Below, one piece after another: positions 7,983 to 17,325 of a stretch of 64,000 nucleotides of DNA. Source of the stretch: Rickettsia endosymbiont of Ceutorhynchus obstrictus (GTDB lineage: Bacteria > Pseudomonadota > Alphaproteobacteria > Rickettsiales > Rickettsiaceae); the NCBI RefSeq assembly GCF_964026565.1, contig NZ_OZ032162.1:1054001-1118000 (forward strand). Direction: 5' to 3'. Positions within the stretch are counted from its first letter, which is position 1; each line of letters starts with the position of its first letter. The notes beneath the pieces were generated by a model. It did not search any database and was not told the origin of the DNA. It saw only the letters and a list, made by a program, of their open reading frames with translations. The translations under genes and the position numbers were made by a program.

Positions 7983-9512
7983 ATGTTTATCCAAAATAAC
8001 CGACTATCATTTCTACTAGCCAATTTTGAGTTTATTTTTGATTTCAGTCCGCAAAATAAGTTAATTGCTTTAGCATTTTTAATTATTACAGCAGTTACCG
8101 GTTTATACGCGCTTAGTCAAAATAGAAAATTTGAAGCTCTAATTGGCAGTTTATATTGCCTATCTTCGCTTGCTTGCTTATTTGCAGGTGATTTTATTTC
8201 TATGATTATCTCTTTGGAATTTATGACCGTATTCGCCTGTATGCTTATTTTTTACGGCGATCGCTTAAATAATATGAAAATCATAAGGCAATATTTTCTT
8301 ACCCATCTATTTAGTAGCAGCTTGATTCTTATCGGTATTAGCCTGATAATTGCTAAAACTAACGATACAAAAATTATCCCTTTAACAGAACTAGCTAGCA
8401 ACTACGATTTACCGGCAATATTGATATTCATCGGCTGCCTTATTAATGTCGGTGCCGTATTTTTTACCGGTTGGATAGTTAATTGCTATCCTACCGCTTC
8501 CGGTTCGGGGTTCATATATTTAATTAGTTTCACTAACAAAATTGCCGCAATAATTTTGCTAAAATTATTTAGCGGTTTTCTAGTCCTTAAATTCTTCGGC
8601 ATAGCGATGATCTTATACGGTATAATATATGCTTTAATTGAGCAAAATCTCAAAAGATTATTATGCTACCTTACTATTTCACAGCTTGGTTTTATAATAA
8701 TAGCTATCGGTACAAACTCTGTTATGGCGACCCGGGCTATTACCGCCTTTCTTTTTATCCATATATTATATAACGGCTTACTTGCTCTATATATCGCTGT
8801 ACTTAGCGATTCTCAAGATATAAAAAATTATCCCGAACTCAAAAATATCTCGTTATTACAACATCCTATATTATTAATTAGTTTAATATTTAGTGTAGCA
8901 ATAGCCGCCGGTCTACCGCTATTTGCTACTTTTACTACCAAAATTGCCTTGATGAATTTAATAGAGTGTAATATTAGTTATTACGCTATCCTCTTTTTAA
9001 AAATATCTACTTGTATAATATTATTCTCAATATTTCTAGAGCATGGGTTTTTATCACAAAACTCTACTAATTCTACTAAGTTTTTTACAAATTTTAGTCT
9101 TTTCATCATGTTTAGTATTACGATGACTATTTGCTTATTATTACCGCAAATATTATTGATTACTTGGCAAGACTATCCGGTTGAGATACTAAGCGCACAG
9201 CGATCCGATATAATTAAACAAATAGGTATTATAATAATTTCGGCAATTTCGACTTTAATATTTAGAAAAATCCCAAGATTTTCAACCGAGTATATTAACC
9301 TTGATTTATTTCGATTAATCGAGATAACCGCACGGTATTTTGTTAATAGATATAAGACAGAGCCTGTTGACTCCGAAGAAGAAGAGCAATATTTTTACTT
9401 AAAGCCTTTCACACAAAATATTTTAAATAAAATAACTATTTTGCATACTCAGCAAACTAGTATATTTACGGTATTGCTGTTATTAATTACTTTAATTTAC
9501 ATATTATTGTAA
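7983..9512 (+). CDS. MnhD/NuoN-like antiporter subunit (third of three, divergent)
   Basis: 509 residues and about 14 membrane segments, more diverged than the two other MnhD-like proteins. Recognisable family parts are DFISMIISLEFMTVFACMLIF (Glu helix), ASGSGFIYLISFTNKIAAIILLKLF (Lys helix) and RLLCYLTISQLGFIIIAIG. The PxHxWLP motif is lost, replaced by GWIVNCYPTA. It has an acidic insert (EEEEQ) near residue 463 before the last helix. It directly follows the toxin gene. Likely role: another membrane subunit of the same Mrp-like complex. Confidence 0.82.
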   Translation: MFIQNNRLSFLLANFEFIFDFSPQNKLIALAFLIITAVTGLYALSQNRKFEALIGSLYCLSSLACLFAGDFISMIISLEFMTVFACMLIFYGDRLNNMKIIRQYFLTHLFSSSLILIGISLIIAKTNDTKIIPLTELASNYDLPAILIFIGCLINVGAVFFTGWIVNCYPTASGSGFIYLISFTNKIAAIILLKLFSGFLVLKFFGIAMILYGIIYALIEQNLKRLLCYLTISQLGFIIIAIGTNSVMATRAITAFLFIHILYNGLLALYIAVLSDSQDIKNYPELKNISLLQHPILLISLIFSVAIAAGLPLFATFTTKIALMNLIECNISYYAILFLKISTCIILFSIFLEHGFLSQNSTNSTKFFTNFSLFIMFSITMTICLLLPQILLITWQDYPVEILSAQRSDIIKQIGIIIISAISTLIFRKIPRFSTEYINLDLFRLIEITARYFVNRYKTEPVDSEEEEQYFYLKPFTQNILNKITILHTQQTSIFTVLLLLITLIYILL

Positions 9513-9519
9513 AAAGCAT

Positions 9520-9555
9520 CTTCGATGTCATTCCCGCGCAGGCGGGAATGACATC
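9520..9555. repeat. Short palindromic remnant (family A arms)
   Basis: ATGTCATTCCCGC...GCGGGAATGACAT forms a perfect inverted repeat just after the antiporter cluster. It may also act as a transcript-end hairpin, although no T-run follows. Confidence 0.75.
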
Positions 9556-9584
9556 TTAGCAATAACAAAAAAATAGAGAATAAA

Positions 9585-11645
9585 ATGAAACAGCCTATTG
9601 CCACTAAACAAAATTATAGCTTTGAAATTCACGGACAAACTATTAATGACGAATATCACTGGCTTCGTGATTCTAAATGGCCGGATGTACAAGACTCAAA
9701 GATTTTGGAATATTTAAAAGAAGAAAATAAATATACCGAAAATTTCTTTGCTGATTTACAGCTAGAAAAAGAAAAGATTTTTGAAGAGCTAAAAGCTCGT
9801 ATCAAATTAGATGATATATCTACCTATACTAAAAAAGAAAATTATTATTATTACTATAAGACAGAAGCTGATAAAAATTACCCGATATATTGCAGAAAGC
9901 ACGGCAGCTTAGAAGCTGAAGAAGAAATAATATTAGACGTTAATATATTAGCAAAAAATCGAGATTTTACGGATGTTGCCTTAGTTGCTATGTCACCTGA
10001 TCAAAATTTAACGGCTTATAGTGTTAATTTCAACGGTAATGAAAAATACGACATAAAAATATATGATCTTAAAGCACAAAAATATTTACCTGATGAAATA
10101 AAAGACGTTAGCGGGTCTATAACTTGGCATGAAGAACTAAACGGTTTTTTCTATATCTCTATTAATGAAAATTTACGTCATGATAAAGTTATGTTTCATC
10201 ATTTAGGCAATGATTCTGCACAAGATCAATTAATATTTAATGTAACCAATCCACTTCATCAAGTCGATATAGAAAAATCCGCCAGCCGCCAATATGTCTT
10301 TATTAACTCAGCCGATTATAATGAAAATGAAGTTTATGTAATTTCAATGCAAGATCATAATTTTATACTGCAACTAGTGCAAACTGCACAAAATGGCATA
10401 TTCTACGATATCGCTCATAACGGTGATTATTTTTATATCAGAACTAATTTAGATGCTAAAAATTTCCGAATCGCTAGAGTAAAAACAGATAATTTTGAAA
10501 AAAGTGATTGGCATGATAATTACATTAAGGAAGAGAACGATAAATATTTATCAAGCTTTGATATTACCAATAATTATTTGATATTAAATTATCGCGATCA
10601 TGGCTTGCCGCTGATTAAGGTCAAAAATCTGGAGGGCGGCATAGAAAATAATATTCACTTTCCCGATAGCTCATTTACGGCAAGTAGCTATTCAACAAAT
10701 TTTGACGAAGACGATATTAGAGTAAACTACTCTTCACTCGCAAGACCTACTACTACTTATAGTTATGATTTTAATAAGGATAAATTATCGATATTAAAAG
10801 TACAAGAAATCCCTAGTGGTTTTAATCCTGATGAATATCAAGTAGAGCGAATATTTGCCGATAACGAAGGGGTGCATGTTCCGATTACGTTATTTTATAA
10901 AAAATCATTATTTAAAAAAGACGGCTCAAATCCTTTATATTTATACGGTTACGGCTCTTACGGGATTAGCCTACCGGCTGCATTTAGAAATACCGCTATT
11001 TCTATCGCCGATCGCGGGTTTGTTTACGCTCTTGCTCATATTAGAGGTGGTGATGATCTTGGTCATGACTGGTATGAAGCGGCTAAATTTTTAACTAAAA
11101 AAAGAACTTTTGAAGATTTTATAGCTTGTACTGAGGCGTTAATCAAAGAAAAATATACTAGTAAAAATAATATAGTGATTATGGGAGGTAGTGCCGGCGG
11201 TATGTTAATGGGCTATGTTATCAATGAACAACCGGAATTTTATAAGGCGGCTATTGCACATGTGCCGTTTGTTGACATACTTAATACCATGCTTGATGAA
11301 AGCCTGCCGCTAACGCCGATCGAGTTTAAAGAATGGGGTAATCCTAAAGATATCGAATATTTTAATTATATCAAATCTTACTCCCCTTACGATAATGTAA
11401 AACCCCAAAATTATCCTGCTCTATTTGTAACTTGCGGTCTATCCGACTCACGAGTAGGATATTGGGAAGCGGCAAAATGGGTGGCAAAACTCCGCACTAA
11501 TAAAATAGATAATAATATTTTACTGTTAAAAACTAATATGGACGCAGGTCACAAAGGCGCATCCGGTCGTTTTGATTACCTTAAAGAAGCCGCCGACGAG
11601 CTAGTTTTTATTTTTAAAATTTTCGGTATAAACAATTTAGACTAA
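9585..11645 (+). CDS. ptrB: Oligopeptidase B (protease II), prolyl oligopeptidase family
   Basis: A 686-residue cytosolic serine peptidase that cleaves short peptides after basic residues. The N-terminal beta-propeller region (about 1-410) opens with DEYHWLRDSKWPDV, a typical start. The C-terminal alpha/beta-hydrolase domain carries the catalytic triad: Ser536 in GGSAGGM, Asp621 in CGLSDSRV, His656 in DAGHKGASGR. The length matches the family. It has no signal peptide. It starts after a short palindrome downstream of the antiporter cluster and is followed by a hairpin that can end its transcript. Confidence 0.95.
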   Translation: MKQPIATKQNYSFEIHGQTINDEYHWLRDSKWPDVQDSKILEYLKEENKYTENFFADLQLEKEKIFEELKARIKLDDISTYTKKENYYYYYKTEADKNYPIYCRKHGSLEAEEEIILDVNILAKNRDFTDVALVAMSPDQNLTAYSVNFNGNEKYDIKIYDLKAQKYLPDEIKDVSGSITWHEELNGFFYISINENLRHDKVMFHHLGNDSAQDQLIFNVTNPLHQVDIEKSASRQYVFINSADYNENEVYVISMQDHNFILQLVQTAQNGIFYDIAHNGDYFYIRTNLDAKNFRIARVKTDNFEKSDWHDNYIKEENDKYLSSFDITNNYLILNYRDHGLPLIKVKNLEGGIENNIHFPDSSFTASSYSTNFDEDDIRVNYSSLARPTTTYSYDFNKDKLSILKVQEIPSGFNPDEYQVERIFADNEGVHVPITLFYKKSLFKKDGSNPLYLYGYGSYGISLPAAFRNTAISIADRGFVYALAHIRGGDDLGHDWYEAAKFLTKKRTFEDFIACTEALIKEKYTSKNNIVIMGGSAGGMLMGYVINEQPEFYKAAIAHVPFVDILNTMLDESLPLTPIEFKEWGNPKDIEYFNYIKSYSPYDNVKPQNYPALFVTCGLSDSRVGYWEAAKWVAKLRTNKIDNNILLLKTNMDAGHKGASGRFDYLKEAADELVFIFKIFGINNLD

Positions 11646-11651
11646 CGCGAA

Positions 11652-11687
11652 CTATGGATAAGTTTTTAAGCTAAAACTTATCCATAG
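11652..11687. terminator. Long hairpin after ptrB; forms the 3' exon side of the group II intron
   Basis: CTATGGATAAGTTTT and AAAACTTATCCATAG are perfect 15-base arms around a 6-base loop, 6 bp after the ptrB stop. It probably stops ptrB transcripts, although there is no strong T-tract. The same hairpin with three base changes stands after asd at 24186-24222. Confidence 0.7.
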
Positions 11688-12301
11688 ATCGAGTCACCCC
11701 TGTATTGACCAGAGGTGCTCACAGAACCGTACGTGAGACTCTCGCCTCATACGGCTCTTTGTGGATTTGAGGCAATGTTGTACCTCTTTGACATAATATT
11801 AATTAATCCTTCTTTAATTAGCTTAGTTGTTAATTTTTTTTTATGTCGCTCCACATGCAGCCCTTCGCTCCACTCCCATTACAGAAGCTTCTTCACTACT
11901 ACAACTGCATCTGCCTCAATAGCTGGAAAGTGCTATTGATTCCCAAGTTCCATATCTGACCCTAATTTATGTTCGTACTGCCTCCTGTGCCGCTCGCCGA
12001 TAGCTCAACTATTGTATGACAGTTAGCTAACTTATCCCTTCAGCCCCCAAAAGCCAAAGGTTTTGACAGAGAACTTAACCCTCTTTCGACACTTAATTAC
12101 AGCAATTCACTTTCGTTTACCTACATAAATCTCACATGACCCTTGCGGGCCTTTTCCTTAACGCTCACTACCATATTCCTTAGAATACAGCAGCTTAAGG
12201 TTGTTTGGAATCTGCTCATACCAGCTCGATTCCGGTGGACCTTCCACCATGTCAAATACAGCATTGCATCCTCTTCTTCTGATTCTGCATTCTTGGCACA
12301 C
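11688..12301 (-). mobile_element. Group II intron, 614 bp, without a reverse-transcriptase gene
   Basis: On the minus strand the element opens with GTGTG (12301-12297), the group II 5' consensus. Domain V (11757-11724) is a perfect 34-nt hairpin: an 8-bp basal stem starting GAGCCGTA with the AGC triad, a CG bulge, and an upper stem capped by a GAGA loop. Domain VI follows with an 8-bp stem CACCTCTG/CAGGGGTG and a single bulged A, the branch point, seven bases from the end ...CTCGAT. A TTGGGG (12050-12045) can pair as EBS1 with the exon's CCCCAA just before the 5' boundary. No protein of the LtrA type is encoded, and the small open frames here are not genes. Removing the intron gives a sequence almost identical to 24174-24226, which supports both ends. 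Confidence 0.88.
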
Positions 12302-12347
12302 TTGGGGTTAAGGTATATTTGTATTTAAGTTTTACAGAATGATATTT

Positions 12348-12677
12348 TTAAAAATGGTGATTTGAATCGACTCGCATATTATTAAAATTAATTTGTAGTT
12401 CCTGCTCTAAAATTTCATATAATTTAATATCGGTTTTTGTTTGCCAAATACCTAATTCATAAAAAAAATGGTAAGGACCGCTAATAGGCGAAGATAACCA
12501 AATTTCCTTAGCCGCACTATGCTTGTTAATTACAAAAATACCTTTATCGGTAATTAGATTTAAAATATCACCCTGAAAATCTACATCTATGAGGCAATTT
12601 TTATCTTCCGTTTCAATTATATCGGCTATCAAACTAATTGTTTTTTCCGCTATTTTTGCAAATTCGGTATTTTCCAT
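12348..12677 (-). CDS. cyaY: CyaY, bacterial frataxin
   Basis: Frataxin is an iron-binding regulator of Fe-S cluster assembly. The signature is VDFQGDILNLITDKGIFVINKHSAAKEIWLSSPISGPYHF, within the family's beta-sheet face, preceded by an acidic N-terminal helix (EDKNCLIDVD). I prefer the start at 12677 (MENTEFAKIAE), because bacterial CyaY proteins of about 105 residues begin at this helix. An ATG at 12704 would add nine residues and overlap mltG by 8 bp. Neither start has a clear ribosome site. It follows mltG on the same strand. Confidence 0.9.
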   Translation of the reverse strand: MENTEFAKIAEKTISLIADIIETEDKNCLIDVDFQGDILNLITDKGIFVINKHSAAKEIWLSSPISGPYHFFYELGIWQTKTDIKLYEILEQELQINFNNMRVDSNHHF

Positions 12678-12696
12678 TATTTCATTATTATTAAAA

Positions 12697-13725
12697 TTAA
12701 TCATTTATATTTATTATATCTGTCGGCAGTATTTCTATTTGCGGTGTTTTAATAATCAAACTTTTTCTGTAGCTGTCTACATGCCTATTATGATCAGCAA
12801 TATTATTAGAAAAATTATGTCCCCCTTTACCGTCGACCACAAAATATAGTGAGGTAATTTTAGCCGGATTTACTACCGCTTCTAGCGATCCCTTGGAAGG
12901 ACAACAAATCGGACCGGGCGGCAGCCCTTTGATATAATAAGTATTATACGGTAATTCTTGTAGCAAATCTTTTCGAGTTAAAGACCTACCTAACTTAACT
13001 TTTCCTTCGGTTAGTGCATATATCGTAGTCGGGTCGGCTTGTAATTTCATATTTTTCCGAAGACGATTTAAGAATACTGCAGCAATCATAGGTTTCTCTA
13101 AATTTGAACCGGCTTCTTTTTCAATTATAGAGGCAAGCGTCAACACTTCAAGCCTAGTTTTTAACGGCGAATCCGGTGAAAGCTTGGCCATAGTCTCATC
13201 TAAATTAAAAGACATTAGCTTTCTCATCCTATCAATTATTTGTTCTTTCTGATCACCGTAAGAATAAAAATAAGTTGAAGGCATCAAAAAACCTTCAGGA
13301 ATAATACCTTTTATCTCACCTATTAAACGATCTTCTTCATTAATCTTTTTTACGATTTCACTGACCCACACCCCTTCGGGAATAACTAACTTATGTATGA
13401 TGGATTTGCCGCTTGCTAAAATTTTTAAAGTTTGCAGCGGAGAGATATTACTCGTAAAAATATATTCACCGCTTTTAAGCGGATTTTTTAAAGAATAAAG
13501 CTTGGCAATGATTGTAAATAGTTCCGGATATTTGATTATATTGTTATTATAGAGCTTTGTAACAATTTGATTTACGGAAAGTTTAGGCTCAATAATTAAT
13601 GTTTTATTTTCAGGCAACGATCCCGGCACAAAAAGATAAAATATACTAAAATTTAAAAAAGTAATAAATAAGATTAGCAATAAAATTATAAAAGTAAACT
13701 TAACTTTCAACGTTTTTTTTAACAT
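12697..13725 (-). CDS. mltG: MltG, endolytic peptidoglycan transglycosylase (YceG family)
   Basis: A 342-residue protein with an N-terminal membrane anchor (about 10-33), a LysM-like subdomain and the YceG catalytic domain. Key conserved parts are the ASIIEKEAG motif with the catalytic glutamate (about 198-206), AAVFLNRLRKNMKLQADPTTIYAL, and the end block LPPGPICCPSKGSLEAVVNPA. MltG cleaves nascent glycan strands and limits their length. Its presence fits the thin but real peptidoglycan of rickettsiae. It overlaps or abuts cyaY downstream. Confidence 0.94.
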   Translation of the reverse strand: MLKKTLKVKFTFIILLLILFITFLNFSIFYLFVPGSLPENKTLIIEPKLSVNQIVTKLYNNNIIKYPELFTIIAKLYSLKNPLKSGEYIFTSNISPLQTLKILASGKSIIHKLVIPEGVWVSEIVKKINEEDRLIGEIKGIIPEGFLMPSTYFYSYGDQKEQIIDRMRKLMSFNLDETMAKLSPDSPLKTRLEVLTLASIIEKEAGSNLEKPMIAAVFLNRLRKNMKLQADPTTIYALTEGKVKLGRSLTRKDLLQELPYNTYYIKGLPPGPICCPSKGSLEAVVNPAKITSLYFVVDGKGGHNFSNNIADHNRHVDSYRKSLIIKTPQIEILPTDIININD

Positions 13726-13761
13726 GGTAACTGTATATATATTAACAATATTAACACAAAA

Positions 13762-14216
13762 AACCCGTCATTACGAAGAGGCATTGTTGCGTGGATGGTT
13801 AAAAGCACCTTTGATGTCATTCCCGCGCAGCATTGTTGCGTGGTTCCAAATCCCCCGTCATTGCGAGGAGGGACGTAGTCCCGACGTGGCAATCCAGGCT
13901 ATCCCGAATATAATGAGGGATTTAATTAGAATGCCACGCCGCTTACAGCGGCGACCTTGTTGCATGGCTCGAATTTTCGGTGTCATTCCCGCGCAGGCGA
14001 GAATCCGGACTTTTCTTTGTCATGCTGAACTTGTTTCAGCATCTATATCATTTGATCCTGAAATAAATTCAGGATGACTATGTTTTTCTGGATTCCCGCC
14101 TGCGCGGGAATGACATACGGCACTTTTTTAGAGCCATGCAACAAAGCACCTTCACGGAAATGACATCAAAAATTTGAGCCATGCAACAACGCTGCGCCGG
14201 TGCCGGAATGACATCG
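13762..14216. repeat. Cluster of nested palindromic elements (families A, D, E)
   Basis: Several nested units: CGTCATTACGAAGAGGC (D), GCATTGTTGCGTGG (A end) twice, a D/E arm with GACGTGGCAATCCAGG and GCTATCCCGAATATAATG. A full family A element follows from GTTGCATGGCTCGAA (near 13971) to AGCCATGCAACAA (near 14145). A further CATGCAACAACGC end lies near 14190. No gene is supported here. Confidence 0.8.
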
Positions 14217-14289
14217 GAAAAATTTACTAAAAACGCACTTCTTAAACTGACACTTATACGCCACGACATGACAATTTAAGCGATTTTAA

Positions 14290-17262
14290 CTATAGCTGAT
14301 TTATTTCCTCTAAGCTTAATTTAGTTACTTTTGCTACAACCATAGGGGGCATTCTTAATTTTATTAATTCTATAGCAACATCTTTCAATATTTCTTTATT
14401 ATTAGCGGTAATAAATGCATTCGTTATATTAGCTTTATTTAATTCTTCGTCCGGTAAATCCATTTTTTTAGGTCTAATTTCATTCAAGCGCGCCGGAATC
14501 GTAATAATGTAATTTGCTTCGGCAAAACGATTTAAGGTAAGAACAATTTTACCGTAATGAGCGCTAATTATTTTTTGTATCCCTTCAGAGCGAATTTCAT
14601 TTATCGTATTATATGCAGGACGTATCATTTTTCTAATATCTTCTTGAGTTAAAGTAGAGTTTTTCGCGATAATTAAAATTTTTATTGCATCACGTTTAAG
14701 TTGTTGAGAATTATTCAATGATTCAAGGTCATATTGTAATTCACTATCTTCAATTATTACCGAAATATTCGGCGTAGAAGAATTCATGACGGCATGATTA
14801 AAGCAATCAAAGAGTGTTTCTTTAATCAGCTTCGGATCAAGCTGTATTTCTGTTAATTTACTTTCAAAATCAATCGGTATTTCAAGATTAGAATAACCGT
14901 GAAGTTTTTTATATTCACTAATTACATTTTGTAGAAAAGGTTGAAATTTTATTTTTTCAGGAAAAATTTTAATTTTATTTTTTATTTGAAAAATTACGGT
15001 ATCTAAATACTCTGCTCCGGATTTTAGTTTTTCTACAATAGTTACCAATTCATGTTTTATATTTTTTAAATTGTTGGGATTTTGATTATGTAACTCCTGC
15101 TCTAAGTTATTAATTTGTCGATGAATTGATTTAAATACCGCTATACATTGATCATCAAGGCGGGAGATAAAATCTTCACGATAATTTGCAAGTTTTATCA
15201 ACTCTAACTGTTGTTGTTTATTATTATCGTTAAGGTAATTTCTTATTGTTTCAGCTATTTCCTCATTCTGTTGTTTCGGTTTAAGGAAAATAATTATTAC
15301 GGTACCTATCAAGAGAAGAGCATATAAAATAAATTGATTATATTCTATAACCATTTTAACATTACCGCCCATATAACGGGAGTATACTTCAATAGCCAAA
15401 TATACTCCCGATATAATCATTATAAAAGCAATATTCCACCGTATTATAATTGCCGCTACTACAATATTTAATATAAATATTGTAATTTGTAAGTGTGAAA
15501 AGTTGCTTAATAAAACAAAGAAAGTACTACAAACTATCAATAAGTAAAAAACCGATATATACCATGCCGGTCTTATAATAATATTATTTTTAAGGCTAAT
15601 CGGCCAAATCGGATAAGTCAAAAAGCTAATAGAAAGAATTAACATACTTTCAAAGAAAAACAATAATGTTTTATTACCTATTATATTTGTTACGGAATAC
15701 ATACTGCTGATAGTCGAAACTATACAGAATACTCCGAAGCCTGTATAAATTAACTCATTTTTAGGCGCATTTTGGTTAAAAAACGTTACAATATTAAATT
15801 TCTTAACAGAATTAATTACCGTATTAAACTTATTTGTCGATCTAATAACAGGCTTCTTTTTTTTCCATCCTCCGGGTTGCTTTAGTAAATAATGACTTCC
15901 CATTAAAAATATGAAATTAACTACCATACCGGGCAGAATACTATCGACATTTGTAATATCCATAAAATATATTCGCCATATTATAACAGCGATAAGACCC
16001 GCTCCCATTCCTATAAATACGGATTTAGTTGAGGTACGAAACCCAAGTATTGCAAGGATAAGAGGAACATCGATAATAGGGATATAAAAGCTTTGCGTCA
16101 TAAAAACAAGCGGCAATAAATCATATTCTAGCAAGGCCAAATATATGGAAATAATGCCGAGTGTAATAGAAATAATTTTAGATAAAACTAGTTCATTTTT
16201 AAATTTAATATTTAACGGACCGCAAAAATCGTGAGTTAAAAGTACTGAGGAAGCATTTATATTTGAATCGGCCGTAGACATACACATCGCGACAATTCCT
16301 ATTAATATAAAGCTTTTTAATCCCGTGTGAGAATATTGACCTATTATATATTGAACCAAAGAAGTCGGCTCAAGGTTAGGGTCTATACTATATAGTAAAA
16401 AGGCAATCCACGCCATGCCGAGTAAAATTACCATCAATATAAATGCAGAAACGGTAAAAGCTTTTTTTACCTGCGGTATATTTCGTCCCATCGCTACCCT
16501 TTGAAACATCACAGGGTTAATATCCGGCAAAGAAAATAGTATAAATAATAATAATAATGACCAAAAATTTGGATTTGAAAAACCCCAAAATTGTTTGTAG
16601 TCAAATATTGGGCTGGTTAATGCATTGGCAAAAGTAAAATTAGGTTGGCTATTAAAATCACTCCATAATATAAATCCTAGAACCGGTATTAATACCCCAA
16701 AAGTAAAAAATTGTATTATATCGGTGAAAGTAACGGACTTAATACCGCCGAAAGCAGAATAAATTATTACTATGCTAGCTGCTAAAAAAATCGGCGTATT
16801 ACCGGATAATCCAACGAAATTTTTAAGAACTTCGCCGAAAACTTTAAATTGAACGGCTATAAAACCTGCAGACGCTATAGTACCGGAAATAGCCGAAATA
16901 ATACGAACATTTTTACCGTATAATTTTCCCATTGATTCCGCAACTGAAATGCTACCTAAAAACTCCCCCATTTTAGGAATAAATAAATATGCATTTAAAA
17001 GCAGACAGACTACCATACCAAGACAACCAATGGTGTAATGTAGCCCTGTATTATAAACTTCCGCTAAAGTAATAAAGAGATAATCCCCGCCGATCCACGT
17101 AGCGATTATAGTAGAAACTAAGGCACCCGTGCTAAAATTTCTTCCGCCAAGTGCATAATCTTCTATAGTTTTAACTTTTCTACCGTGATAAAGACCAAAC
17201 GATAAGTTAACTAATAAAAAACTAAGAAAAATAATCGTATCTAAATTCCAATTAATATTCAT
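14290..17262 (-). CDS. Sodium:solute symporter fused to a degenerate histidine-kinase-like region
   Basis: 990 residues. Residues about 1-460 are a sodium:solute symporter (SSS/SLC5) with the GGRNFSTGALVSTIIATWIGGDY opening and the GIVAMCMSTADSNINASS sodium-site helix. Next come further membrane helices (about 500-680), then a coiled stretch NYREDFISRLDDQ, and a region laid out like a kinase ATPase domain. Its ATP-binding boxes are poor: the N-box asparagine helix is FDCFNHAVMNSS and the glycine boxes are absent except EGIQKIISAHYGKI. So it may sense but probably does not phosphorylate. The last 30 residues (LIKLRMPPMVVAKVTKLSLEEINQL) resemble a short helix pair also seen at the ends of transposase-like nucleases. 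AGGAG lies 8 bp before the ATG. Confidence 0.8.
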   Translation of the reverse strand: MNINWNLDTIIFLSFLLVNLSFGLYHGRKVKTIEDYALGGRNFSTGALVSTIIATWIGGDYLFITLAEVYNTGLHYTIGCLGMVVCLLLNAYLFIPKMGEFLGSISVAESMGKLYGKNVRIISAISGTIASAGFIAVQFKVFGEVLKNFVGLSGNTPIFLAASIVIIYSAFGGIKSVTFTDIIQFFTFGVLIPVLGFILWSDFNSQPNFTFANALTSPIFDYKQFWGFSNPNFWSLLLLFILFSLPDINPVMFQRVAMGRNIPQVKKAFTVSAFILMVILLGMAWIAFLLYSIDPNLEPTSLVQYIIGQYSHTGLKSFILIGIVAMCMSTADSNINASSVLLTHDFCGPLNIKFKNELVLSKIISITLGIISIYLALLEYDLLPLVFMTQSFYIPIIDVPLILAILGFRTSTKSVFIGMGAGLIAVIIWRIYFMDITNVDSILPGMVVNFIFLMGSHYLLKQPGGWKKKKPVIRSTNKFNTVINSVKKFNIVTFFNQNAPKNELIYTGFGVFCIVSTISSMYSVTNIIGNKTLLFFFESMLILSISFLTYPIWPISLKNNIIIRPAWYISVFYLLIVCSTFFVLLSNFSHLQITIFILNIVVAAIIIRWNIAFIMIISGVYLAIEVYSRYMGGNVKMVIEYNQFILYALLLIGTVIIIFLKPKQQNEEIAETIRNYLNDNNKQQQLELIKLANYREDFISRLDDQCIAVFKSIHRQINNLEQELHNQNPNNLKNIKHELVTIVEKLKSGAEYLDTVIFQIKNKIKIFPEKIKFQPFLQNVISEYKKLHGYSNLEIPIDFESKLTEIQLDPKLIKETLFDCFNHAVMNSSTPNISVIIEDSELQYDLESLNNSQQLKRDAIKILIIAKNSTLTQEDIRKMIRPAYNTINEIRSEGIQKIISAHYGKIVLTLNRFAEANYIITIPARLNEIRPKKMDLPDEELNKANITNAFITANNKEILKDVAIELIKLRMPPMVVAKVTKLSLEEINQL

Positions 17263-17325
17263 GCATAATTCTCCTGATAAAAATTTGCCGTCATTATACT
17301 AGTGTGTCATTCTCGCATAACGTTG

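Noticed and set aside
11652..12301. A class C group II intron placed after a terminator hairpin.
   Set aside because: The hairpin lies on the 3' exon side relative to the intron, not the 5' side, and domain V has the AGC triad, so the class C pattern does not fit.
11715..12328. Small plus-strand open frames between ptrB and cyaY.
   Set aside because: They read the reverse complement of group II intron RNA domains, have no ribosome sites and resemble no protein.
13724..14269. Open frames on both strands in the repeat cluster after mltG.
   Set aside because: They translate family A and D palindromes (typical nonsense such as CHAELVSAS and RRRESRK) and are not genes.
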